From Arcuatula senhousia (lineage: Eukaryota > Mollusca > Bivalvia > Mytilida > Mytilidae): a stretch of DNA of 64,000 bases. The first letter of the stretch is position 1, and the number at the start of each line of letters is the position of its first letter. The notes beneath the pieces were generated by a model, which was not told where the DNA came from, ran no database searches, and saw only the letters and a list, made by a program, of their open reading frames with translations. Location: NCBI GenBank assembly GCA_963971305.1, contig OZ020311.1, positions 4,464,001 through 4,528,000 on the forward strand, read 5' to 3'. A program made the position numbers and the translations under genes. Positions 54,290-64,000 of this stretch are shown here, in pieces.

Positions 54290-54957
54290 ATAATGAACCG
54301 CAGCTAGTCAACTTCATGAAATACACTGGCTTTAGTATTGTCCTTAGTCCTTACTCAGAAAATATTCACGAAGTTTGCCCCCCCCCCTTTTTTTTTCCCC
54401 TCGGCACTACAGATGAATGAATCCCAATGAGAAACCTGTGAAAATTTTGTTTTGTAAAGGGAATTGTAAGATAAAACAAGTGTTCATAGGAAATATAATA
54501 ACTAATACAATGTTCTAGTGTAATTCTATGTTTTCACACACTTTTTTCCGTGGCTGCTTTCTCAGCTTCGCTTGAACAGCGCCCTCTGTTAAATTCATTC
54601 GCCCCAGACATTGATCGACACCCATAATCATGCAACTCGCCCCATAAATTCAAATTCAAATTCAAATATTTTATTGATTTAATCCAACTTAGGATTTATA
54701 ATCAGCAACATGAGATATTGTGATATTTCAACAACCGATGACCTGTAGTTCTTGAGATATGGAATTGCTTGCAAAACTTTTAAATTGCTTTTATATGTAC
54801 TGAGATAATTATAAACTAAAGAGATTTGTCTCTCCCGATAAGTTCAAAATAACAGTGTCTCCGCGCTAATTTGTAAATTCAGATTCGGCCTGTTGAAAAA
54901 GGCACTTGCATTACAAGCGAGTAAACTTTTTCATAATGAATCGTACATATGAAATAT
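54290..54957. other. Spacer with a short monomer fragment and CAAATT microsatellite
   Basis: Contains poly-C/poly-T at 54379-54400, a (CAAATT)n run near 54647-54668, and a single diverged family G monomer at about 54700-54800 ('gttcttgagatatgg', 'gcaaaacttttaaattgct'). No gene seen. Confidence 0.5.
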
Positions 54958-54959
54958 AT

Positions 54960-55703
54960 GAAAGCTTATTTGGGTCACATTATGTGGTGCCACATTAAAA
55001 AATCAACACAAATCGTTCCCACGATTGGTCAATTCGTGGCCACGAATTGTTGAGTAAACAAATCGTTCCCATGATTTAACAATTCGTGGCCACGAGAAAC
55101 AAATCGTTCCCACGATTTAACAAGTCATGGCCACGAATTGTTGGGTAAACAAATCGTTCCCACGATTTAACTAATCGTGGCCACGAGCAACAAATCGTTC
55201 CCACGATTTAAAAATTTGCCTTTCGTGGCCACGAATTGTTAAATCGTGGGAACGATTTGTTTTTCGTGGCCACGAGTAGTTAAATTGTGGGAACGATTTG
55301 TTTACCAAACAAATCGTGGCCACGAATTATTAAATCGTGGGAACGATTTGTTTCTCAACAAATCGTGGCCACGAATTGTTAAATCGTGGGAACGATTTGT
55401 TTCTCGTGGCGACGAATTGTTAAATCGTGGGAACGATTTGTTTACTCAACAAATCGTGGCCACGATTTGTTTAATCGTGGGAACGATTTGTTTATCAACA
55501 AATCGTGGCCACGATTTGTTAAATCGTGGGAACGATTTGTTTATTCGTGGCCACGAATTGTTAAATCGTGGGAACGATTTGTTTACTCAACAATTCGTGG
55601 CCACGAATTGTTAAATCGTGGCCACGAATTGACAAATCGTGGGAACGATTTGTGTTGATTTTTTTATGTGGCACCACATAATGTGACCCAAATAAGCTTT
55701 CAT
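54960..55703. mobile_element. Palindromic-array foldback element with 65-70-bp TIRs
   Basis: Outer inverted repeats ('gaaagcttatttgggtcaca' through 'atgtggtgccacat') are almost identical at 54960-55025 and 55640-55703, bordered by GAAATATAT on both sides (54951-54959 and 55705-55713). The interior is an array of roughly 42-50-bp units alternating two palindromes: the perfect AACAATTCGTGG/CCACGAATTGTT and the interrupted AAATCGT-TCCC-ACGATTT. The interrupted one appears as TCCC in the left arm (5 units) and GGGA in the right arm (9 units), so the two arms are inverted around about 55225. No real coding content; open frames here are a repeat artefact. A direct repeat of about 9 bp would suit a Mutator-like element, but this is inference. 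Confidence 0.85.
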
Positions 55704-56336
55704 AGAAATATATACATCGTTGGAAAGTGTATATTTTGCTGCTTTGTTTAGACTATTTTTCTTTTCATTTTTATCACTCATTTTTCCAAAGGAACAGTTT
55801 AAAGTCAATCGTACATTTTTTTCCAAATTCAAACTTAGAAATGGACCTCTTGGAAATCTAATTCATTTCATATCAAATCTTACCTTATAGTTTCTTTTTT
55901 AGTACTGTTAAATAGCAAAATGATTCGAGAATAATCAGGTGAAATTTGAAGGTAATTTGATATATACAAGTCAACTAATTAACAGTTTGAAGTTGGTCGA
56001 TTTCCTGTTTTTACAGGACGCCCGCTGGCAGATAACTCTCGATAAGGAAATTTGTTTATTGTGACAAATATCAGTCTGTTCGCGTGGTTTTTGAATTTTT
56101 ATTTTTTATCATCCTTCAGATTTTATTAAATTACAAACAAAATAATAAATAAATCGCTTCGAAAATGATATCAAACAATGTACGAGAAATTCAGCTATCC
56201 AAAGATACTTTTACATTATAATATACTGTAGAAACACCAAAGTTTAATCGAGAGGATCCTAGATCTTCACAAGAACGACACTGTTATTTTCAGTAATTTC
56301 GTATGTTAAATAGAATGATTCGATTCTTTTTTTCTC
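55704..56336. other. Unassigned spacer
   Basis: AT-rich, no ORF above background, no strong repeat recognised. Confidence 0.4.
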
Positions 56337-57126
56337 AGATATGTATTGAAAATTGTCAAAGTCACTCAACCGGAAAATCAAGGTCAGGTCAAAAGATGGG
56401 GGATGCAACTGAGATAATCTACTACTGGGGCATATGCATACCAAGTTTCATCAACCTAGGACCTATAGTTCTTGAGATATGAAGGTGCTCGCAAAACTTT
56501 TCCATTGCTATTATATGTATTAAAAATTGTCAAAGTCACTCAACCTGAAATCAAGTGCAATGTCGAAAAATGGGGATGCAACTGTGCTAAGCTACTTCTA
56601 GGCCATATGCATACCAAGTTTCATCAACCTATGACCTATAGTTCTTGAGATATGGAGGTGCTCGCAAAACTTTTCCAATGCTATTATATGTATTGAAAAT
56701 TGTCAAAGTCATTCAACCGGAAAATCAAGGTCAAGGTCAAAAGATAGGGATGCAAATGGGCTAAGCTACTACTGGGGCATATGCATACCAAGTTTCATCA
56801 ACCCAGGACCTATAGTTATTGAGATATGGAGGTGCTTATAAAACTTTTCCAAAAAGTTAACGCCGCCGCCGCCAGTAAAGGGGGTGGTAAAGGGGGGGTA
56901 CGTGCACGGATGAACGGCCAATAAAAAATGACAATCACGATGAGCGGCCAATAAAAAATGATAATCACGATGAACGAAAAATGAAATAGAGAAACACGAT
57001 GCACGATGAACATCCATGCACGGCTGAACGGGAAATAAAAATTGCTCAACACGATGCACGAAAAAAACCCTTTACCACCCACAGTAAAGTAACACCTATG
57101 TCCCGCTCTGCTTCGCAGGCGAGACA
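56337..57126 (+). mobile_element. Tandem-repeat element, family G, 5'-truncated
   Basis: Three monomers of about 165-170 bp ('gcataccaagtttcatcaac', 'gttcttgagatatgg', 'gctcgcaaaacttttccat'), a CGCCGC run at 56860-56873, and the family G tail GCAGGCGAGACA (57115-57126). The matching 5' box is missing. A 201-bp MITE sits between microsatellite and tail. Confidence 0.75.
56881..57081. repeat. hAT MITE, 8-bp TSD CAGTAAAG
   Basis: Ends GGGGTGGTAAAGGG and CCCTTTACCACCCA are inverted, with exact CAGTAAAG at 56873-56880 and 57082-57089. Interior repeats 'cacgatgaacggccaataaa'-like words. An 8-bp duplication and short TIR fit the hAT superfamily. Confidence 0.8.
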
Positions 57127-57299
57127 ATTATGGACCATATACATTTCAGAACTTTTAAAAAAAGAAAATTCAGATGAAATATTCAGCTGAATTGTATAAA
57201 TAAATTAAAAGATGATAAAATACATTAAAAAAAAACACACAACTTTGGTTTTGAAAATTATTTACAAGAAACGAAGAAATTTGAAATAGAAAAGCTATT

Positions 57300-57745
57300 T
57301 GTAAAATTATAATATCTTCATATAAAATAATGCATTGAGATTGGTAGACATGTCAATATTCCTAGAACAGAACGTTACTGCAAAAAATGCAATACAGTTG
57401 CAGTGGAAGACGAAACTCATTTTTAATTGATTGTAATTATTTTCAGAAGGAAAGGGAAATTTTATTTATATTTATCAAGAAAGAAAATAAAAATTTTGAA
57501 AGTCTAAACTCTGAACAAAAACCTAATTTTTTTTTACTTACATTGTGAAGATCCAATGGTGTTATTTAAAATGCAGTGGGTGAATCTATTTATGAACATG
57601 ATGAATATTATGATATCTGTCTTGCTATGTACACTGATGCCGGTGTGATTGGAACTCTTTAATTATTGTTATTTTCTCTTTAAATGTTGTAATGTACTCA
57701 TGCTGTCACTGTTGGGCCCTTGATTCGAAAATAAAATATGTTCTA
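57300..57745 (+). pseudogene. LINE 3' end (C-terminal RT fragment)
   Basis: One frame reads IGRHVNIPRTERYCKKCN then VEDETHF before a stop. This is the Cys-rich C-terminal motif common to jockey/CR1-like LINE polymerases (IPR.ER.C..C....EDE.HF). Followed by degraded frames and a 'gttgggcccttgattcg' 3' UTR-like tail. A short piece of the same segment recurs at 58085-58180. Confidence 0.65.
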
Positions 57746-57749
57746 ATCA

Positions 57750-59060
57750 TTACTCTTTAATACAAATATGAATTTCTCTCTGTCTGATATGTTAACAAAA
57801 TTAGGACAGATTTCTTCAATCTTTTCAAATAGATTCTATCTAGTGCATTGCAGCTTTTCACATTTATATATAAAATGGAATTCATCCTCAACATCTGTTC
57901 TACATAAAGGGCATACTCTCGGTCTAAAGGTGTGTTATGACGCCCTTGCTCAATATAAAGATTACTACATGTATTACTTATTCTGAGCTGAACATAATTA
58001 GATATGATATTTTTAGGAATATCAATTAATAAAAAAAAATCTAAGATAAATTCTGATTTCAGTTCTCTATAAGTTCTTAGAGAGAACTTAGAATATCTTC
58101 ACATACATTAATGCATTGAGACACGTCAATATTCCTAGAACAGAACGTCATTGCAAAAAATGCAATTAAATTTCCTTTTTTCTTGTAAATAATTTTCAAA
58201 ACCAAAATTGTGTTTAATTTAAAAAAAATGTATTTTATCATCTTTTAATTTATTCTTTTTTGGTTTATTTTGGTCACTTTAATTTTTTGGTTTTTCCAAA
58301 ATAATAAACAAATTTCCTCTAGCATGTAAAAGTCTAGATTTAGAGAAAGTTTTTGGATTCTCCCAAATATGAATGAAACTCAATTTACCGAAAAGTAATC
58401 TCATATTTTCAGCACATGAATTTTTTCAACTTTAAGTTACACGTATATGACAATGACACTAGTTTGTTATTCTCTGAATTAATAACATGATACCAATACC
58501 CAGTTGCTTGTTTAAGTGCATGTATAGAAATGGGAGTTACATCCAATTAATTTGAACTTAAACAGGATGGAATAAAAAACATCTGTCTTCTAGGTTTTTT
58601 TCTCTTTGATTAATAAATCCAATGACCATATTTCAGAGCAATAGAGTAAAACGGGTTTAATACAATCCTCCATTAACTTCAATTGAGGTGCTATATTAAA
58701 AAAATCAGATAAAAAGGAGTTTCTTATAAAAAAACATTGCTTTACTAGCTTTCTTACGTAGAAGTTCAACAGAGCTGTCGTAAAAGATCCAGATGGTTAA
58801 TAATAATTTAAAACCGTTCATTGGGCAGTGCATATGCATGTGCAGGTAGTCACTTTGAAAGTTATAAAAAGATAAAAATACAAGCTTGCGATCTCTAGGC
58901 ATTTCCAATTAAATGACAATGGAGAATGACAAACGTAAGGAATTTTCATTGCTGATTGTTTAATTTCCGTTTCATGCATATGGTACCACAAGTTAGCTCC
59001 GTCTTATGAAGCTTATATTTTGCCATAGACCTTAGATATTTAATCTAATGTACGGGTCTC
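57750..59060 (-). pseudogene. LINE fragment, opposite orientation
   Basis: Read on the minus strand, 58650-58590 gives PQLKLMEDCIKPVLLYCSEI, about 58790-58705 gives SSVELLRKKASKAMFF, and 57945-57880 gives RVCPLCRTDVEDEFHFIYKC. These are the post-RT thumb/C-terminal segments of LINE polymerases in the right order, interrupted by stops. It meets the plus-strand LINE tail end to end near 57750. Confidence 0.6.
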
Positions 59061-59654
59061 TACTTGGAGATGTAAGATTTCACAATTAGTCAAGATATGC
59101 TCCGGTCGGTTCTGCAGGGGCATTCCTTTTGATTTGATATAAAAAAAAACGTTTAATACCAGAAAAAATACTAATACAAGTAAGTTTACGATACCACTAA
59201 TTACAAAATTCGTGCATAATTAACGATATTTGATTTTTTTTTAAACACGGAAACTGTGAACTATTCCTCACTCAGTATACCCCGCTACCCCCAAAATTTA
59301 CTATGTCGGTATACATGCAGTAAATTGATATCTGACAGAACCTAAATACCCGCAGTAAAGGACCTTATACTGAATTCATATACAAAATATCAAGTCCCTG
59401 TGATAAATAGTGGCAGAGGAAAGTTTGAGAACTGTTACAAAATTTTCAACAATTGAACAGAAATCTTGAAAATTGACTAAGTCGGTAAACAGGAAGAAGA
59501 CATCCGACATACCTGATTTCGATACTTGCGATATAAGACATCATACTAAAGCCATATAACAAATTTCAAGTCATTCTGATATGCAATTGTTTAGAGAAAT
59601 GTTACCAAATTTGCAACAATTGACTAGTATTCACAAAAGGACCTGGAGAAAAGA
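59061..59654. other. Spacer with diverged monomers
   Basis: Two diverged units containing 'catacNaaNatNtcaagtc' and 'gttaccaaatttgcaacaat' resemble monomers of the tandem-repeat elements without recognisable ends. No gene. Confidence 0.35.
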
Positions 59655-61817
59655 GTGGAAGCAGACAAAGAGGTCACAATGGATACAAACCTGGATACAG
59701 GTATGTCAACATTAGATTCACAAACTGTAAATGTAAACAAACCCAATGTAAACACAACAGAATATTTAGATTTATCAGACCTAGACACTCTAAACACTCT
59801 AGAACCCTTAAAACAGTTAAACCTAAAGAAACTTCTAGTTCCGACCACCCACCTTGCAGGTCGACTAAATCTGTACCTAGAAAACTGGTTAAAAGTGACA
59901 TCAGATCAGGTGATTCTAAATTATGTAAAGGGTCTAGAGCTAAACTTTTGGTGTCATCCAATACAAACAAATATTCCCAAGAACATAATTCTAAATCGAC
60001 AGGAACATCTTCTCCTATCTCAAGAAATTCAGGACATGATAAACAAAAAAGTAATAGTGTCAGTGCCCCCATGTCCAAATCAATTTCTGAGCAATCTATT
60101 TCTTGTTGCAAAAAAGGGAGGGGGTCAAACTAAGACATCTCAATCAATTTGTCACTTACAAACATTTCAAAATGGAAGGTCTTTTTATGGTCAAGGACAT
60201 TCTTCAAAAGGAGGACTTTCTAACAAAAATAGATCTAAAGGAAGCCTACTCTGTAATTCCAATACACCCAAAGCACAGAAAATTTCTAAGATTCCAGTGG
60301 GAAGGGACAATTTACGAGTACACAGCCCGTCCATTCGGTCTCGGGAAAGCTCCAAGAATTTTCACAAAAACTCTAAAGCCAGTGGTGGGGCTGTTAAGGA
60401 GAATAGGAATAAGGTTAATTATTTATCTAGACGACATACTTCTTATGGCAAACAGCCAAGAAAAGATGATCTTACACAGAGACACAACACTTTTTCTTCT
60501 TCAGAGTTTGGGTTATGTAATAAATTGGAAAAAATCATGCCTGACACCAACTCAAGAGCTAGAGTATTTAGGTTTTCAAATAAATTCCCTAAAGATGATG
60601 TTTTTTCTTCCAGAAAACAAACTGTTAGAAATCAAAACAAAATGTCAAAAGATGTTGTCTCAAAAAACAATATCAGTACGAGATGTAGCGAAAATGACAG
60701 GCAAGCTAGTTTCATCAGTTCAGGCGATTCTTCCAGCCAATTTAAACTGTCGCTTCTTACAAATGAGCCAAATAAAGGGTCTAATTCAAGGCAACTCGTA
60801 CGAAAAAATTATAAGTCTTTCCCCAGAGGCTCGTCAAGAATTAACATGGTGGGTAAATCAAGTAGAAAATCACAATGGAAGAACTATTTTAAACCCAAGT
60901 CCAGACCTCGTTTTAACATCCGATGCCTCAAATATAGGATGGGGGGCCTCATGTCAAAACAGATCGACAGGGGGGGGGTCTGGTCAAAAGAAGAAATACA
61001 TCTTCACATCAATGCAAAGGAGTTATTAGCAGCCTTTTTGGCCATTCAAACCTTTGTAGACCAGAGTCATATTTCCATTCATCTGAAAATGGACAACCTT
61101 TCAGCAGTTTCGTACATAAACAAAATGGGGGGCACAAAATCCAAAGATCTCAACATCATAATGAAACAAATTTGGGATTGGTGCCAAGAAAGGGAGATAA
61201 CTTTAACAGCAGAGTTTCTCCCGGGAAAATTAAACCATTTGGCAGATTGGGAATCAAGAAACATAAACGACTCGAGCGATTGGCAGTTAGACCCCATAAT
61301 TTTTGTACAGATTCAAAAAATTTTCCAAATGGAAATAGATCTCTTTGCGTCGAGACTGAATCACCAGTTGAAAGATTTTGTCAGCTGGAAACCAGACCCG
61401 TTGAGCATGGCAACAGATGCATTTCTCCTGAATTGGTCAAAGATAAAGGGGTATGCCTTTCCTCCTTTCTCCCTGATAGGGAGATGCTTAGCGAAGGTGA
61501 GAAAAGAAAAAGCAACGCTCACTCTGATAGCACCAATTTGGCAAGCCCAAGCGTGGTATTCTACTCTTCTCCAGCAAATGTTGATACAAGACCCGATAAA
61601 ACTACCAGTAACGATCAACATGTCCTTGACATTGGGAGTATGGTTAATATCGGGCAAAGAAATTCTACAACAAAACTATCAAAATCAGCTGCAGACTTGC
61701 ATAAACATGCATGGCGACCAGGCACTCAAATCGCTTATAAAAGTGCATGGGGAAAGTGGTCTGGCTGGTGCAGTAAACAATCAATTGATCCATTTCAAAC
61801 CTCTGTGGAAAATATAA
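59655..61817 (+). pseudogene. DIRS-like reverse transcriptase / RNase H, frameshifted
   Basis: The first frame (from 59655) ends in FLSNLFLVAKKGGG, the RT entry motif. The RT continues in the next frame from about 60115: LRHLNQFVTYKHFKMEGL, FLTKIDLKEAYSVIPIHP, ARPFGLGKAPRIFTKTL and catalytic IIYLDDILL. RNase H begins with LTSDASNIGWGAS and returns to the first frame (HINAKELLAAFLAIQTF, MDNLSAVSYINK, LPGKLNHLADWESR). Switches occur at an A6GGGAG5 stretch (60108-60122) and a run of nine or ten G (60968-60978). A few residues are also missing at the first switch. The closing part overlaps the recombinase frame, as in DIRS elements. No integrase or aspartic protease seen. Confidence 0.88.
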
Positions 61818-62564
61818 TAGAATTCCTCACAAAACTCTTCCATGATGGTTTACAATACCGGACCATTAATACCTACAGGTCTGCAATTTCAAAGAATCAT
61901 GCTTTGGTTGACAATGTTCAAACAGGAAAACATCCGCTTATTGTACGCCACATGAGGGCGATTTTCAATCAAAGAATACCGGTTTCAAAGTATGAATGTT
62001 CATGGGATGTTGATGTTGTTCTATCCCATATTTTGACCTGGGGGGAAATAATACTTTAGATATAAAACTATTATCATGGAAGCTTACTATGCTTCTTGCT
62101 CTTGCCTCGGCAGGAAGAGCTTCAGAACTTAGTTTTTTAAGTTGTCAGAATATGGTTCCGATAACAAAAAACTTTCATTTGCTTCATATACAGAAGATCC
62201 TAATTTATGTGTTGTTACTTGTATAAACCATTATCTTGAAAGAACCAAATCTTGGAGAGAAGTACAAGATAACATAGATAGATCATGTCTACTTCTTAGC
62301 ATGGTTAAACCTCATAAACCCATTTCAACTTCTTCTGTGGCTAGGTGGTTAAAAGAAACCATTAGTAAAGCAGGCATTTCTGATAAGTTTAAGGGCCATT
62401 CTACCCGTTCAGCATCTACAAGTAAAGCAAAACGAAAAGGCTTATCCACACAAGACATTATTGAACAAGCTAACTGGACCAAAGAGTCTACTTTTATGCG
62501 ATTTTATTGCAAACCTCTATCTCAAAATTCCATTGCTTATCAACAGGCAGTTTTCACAAGGTAA
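61640..62564 (+). pseudogene. DIRS-type tyrosine recombinase, two frameshifts
   Basis: N-terminal core-binding region HAWRPGTQIAYKSAWGKWSG and FLTKLFHDGLQYRTINTYRS; then ALASAGRASELSFLS (catalytic Arg box); then GHSTRSASTSKA (HxxR) and the nucleophile FMRFYCKPL. These are the R...HxxR...Y residues used to integrate circular DNA, which replaces a DDE integrase in DIRS/Ngaro elements. Frame changes fall at G6 (62040-62045) and T6 (about 62131-62136). TAA at 62562-62564. No methyltransferase domain separates RNase H and recombinase. Confidence 0.87.
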
Positions 62565-62604
62565 GCTTTGAACTAACACTGGAATATCTTGTGAGGTTGT
62601 GTAA

Positions 62605-63400
62605 TGAAATTGGAGATTTCATAAACACACGAAGTGTGTGCAATTGAATCTTAATTTTATTAACAACCGAACAAGATATGGAAGTGTTCCCTCCCTCCCT
62701 CATCCTATTTATAATTGACAACATTTTCATACTTGTTAATATTTTAACATATATTAGTAGATATTCTGTACTAAGAAATAGATAATACAAGTATTTTCTT
62801 TTATAATTATAAATTATTATTTATAGGTTAAATTTATTATATTTGTTCTTTTTCAGAGGAAATGGTAAAGAATAAGAGGACTACTGATGCCATCAACATG
62901 ATTAAGATGAGGGACCAACAGATACAGAAACACTTTTCTTAAATAACTTATATTATTTTATTTTGGTTTTTCTTCACTTAAAATTATGATTTGAAACTTG
63001 GTTTGCAACAGATATTTGGTATACAGTTACTGTTAATTTTGTTCCTTTTGATATTTGCAGTGTTTTGCTACAGATATTTTGTATATAGATAATTTGGTCT
63101 TTTTTGCGATTTGTAGTTAAAAAAAGATAACTCTATCATTTCTTTGGTTTTTATTTTAATTGGTTTTGCTACAGTTATTTTGGTATAATACAGTCTATTA
63201 TATTGCTTCTCCTTGTTCTCGAACTGATCGCTATTCAGTAAGAGAATGAAGGAATGCACGTGAGGTCTTGATTTTATCTTTGGGATTGGCTAGTCAGGCT
63301 GCGCACGCATTAGTGGCAGCAGAGATAACACTTTCATATCTTGTTCGGTTGTTAATAAAATTAAGATTCCATATATTGCACACACTGAAATCTCCAATTT
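62605..63400. repeat. 80-bp inverted repeat pair after the recombinase gene
   Basis: 'aattggagatttca' followed by 'gaatcttaattttattaaca' and 'accgaacaagatatg' (about 62607-62690) recurs inverted at about 63326-63400, nearly exact apart from an 11-base insertion in the left arm. DIRS elements have inverted terminal repeats and an internal complementary region, so this pair could be the retroelement's 3' structure, or a separate 0.8-kb inverted-repeat element. Confidence 0.65.
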
Positions 63401-64000
63401 TGATGGTTATTTTGTCCAAAAAGCAAACAAACGAGTAGAGCCACAAAGGCTCTGAAATGGCCCAAAAATTCAACTTTGATATACCAGCTTGTAATTGCTG
63501 CTTTGATATTCATTAGTCTTTAAATTTCATGAATTGCAATATTTTGTTCTGTAATTGTTTATCAATAAGATGAGCAGTGAGGTAAAAAATAGACTATTTT
63601 GTGAAAATAACATTTTTTGACAGTTTTCTTTGATTTTCTTGTATAAATCGGTGAATATGAAACGGGCCACACCTGTCGACAAAAATCTATTTGTAATAGA
63701 AATGTGCATTATGATATAATAAATAAAATACCAAAAAAATTACGGTGATCGACGGCCAATACTAATTTTGAAGAAATAAGCAGAGAAACCAGTGAAAATG
63801 TCTGAAAAATGAGGATTTTTCCAATTAATGGTCTGTTTAAAGTGTCAAGGCTAAACCTGTGGTGTTAATATTTTGCTAAATCTTACAGATATGAAAAGTT
63901 TGTTCATACCTTAACATATTTAAGTTAATTTTTTGACAAGTTATAGTAGTTGAGAAAAATAGTGAAAAAGTGCCTTCGTGGCTGTACTCCTTTTTAAAAA
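63401..64000. other. Right-end spacer
   Basis: AT-rich sequence with no gene, repeat or RNA I could support. Confidence 0.4.

Noticed and set aside
55246..55658. Open frames encoding a regular RGNDLF-type peptide repeat
   Set aside because: The frame is open only because the palindromic array lacks stops; no conserved domain, promoter or flanking gene.
54990..55660. CRISPR-like array of direct repeats and spacers
   Set aside because: Repeats are palindromes without unique spacers, the halves are inverted, and the context is an animal genome.
61172..61640. Second reading frame over the RNase H domain as an extra protein
   Set aside because: It overlaps conserved RNase H residues in another frame; only its 3' part from about 61640 has recombinase motifs.
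1..64000. tRNA, rRNA or snRNA genes
   Set aside because: No cloverleaf with A and B boxes, no 5S or snRNA signature seen on either strand; a covariance scan was not possible here.

Overview
The window looks like genomic DNA from a bivalve mollusc: AT-rich, long introns, and several interspersed repeats that I associate with mussels, oysters and clams. Examples are the TACTGTG...ACGAAAATT inverted-repeat elements, the 'gaggaaaccggagtacccc' repeat, and tandem-repeat elements with GACGG microsatellites. Genus is not resolved. The organism call rests on repeat style and codon reading, not on a search.

From 374 to 40364 the minus strand carries one complete conserved gene, DHX9 (ATP-dependent RNA helicase A / maleless). 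I could place 30 coding exons with canonical GT-AG borders. Joined in phase they give 3855 bp (1284 residues plus stop), very close to the vertebrate protein. Order: two dsRNA-binding domains (exons 1-2 and 5-7), a DEIH-type helicase core (exons 11-21), HA2/ratchet (exons 22-25), OB fold (exons 26-28) and a Gly/Arg-rich RGG tail (exon 30). An intron appears to end exactly at the ATG, so the transcription start lies further upstream and was not located. Intron 29 holds a same-strand 1122-codon ORF (6837-3471) whose acceptors are in phase with exon 29. It is either an alternative 3'-terminal exon of DHX9 or a nested gene. Its C-terminal third is an Asn-Trp-Asn repeat region.

The introns and the 5' flank are packed with transposable elements: at least nine families of tandem-repeat elements with complementary end boxes and a 3' hairpin (Helentron/DINE-like), TA- and TTAA-flanked inverted-repeat elements, hAT-like elements with 6- or 8-bp target duplications, and foldbacks. 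Three DHX9 exons (3, 13, 21) are accompanied by decayed tandem copies of themselves.

From about 42 kb to the right end I see no further host gene. In order: a head-to-tail pair of tandem-repeat elements, the first split by a 4.87-kb TTAA-flanked insertion; a 3.8-kb Merlin/IS1595-type transposon with a frameshifted transposase, a divergent second gene and unusual palindromic ends; a 0.74-kb element made of alternating palindromes inside 65-70-bp inverted repeats; LINE fragments in both orientations; and a DIRS-like retroelement (reverse transcriptase, RNase H, tyrosine recombinase) broken by frameshifts at homopolymers, followed by an 80-bp inverted repeat pair.
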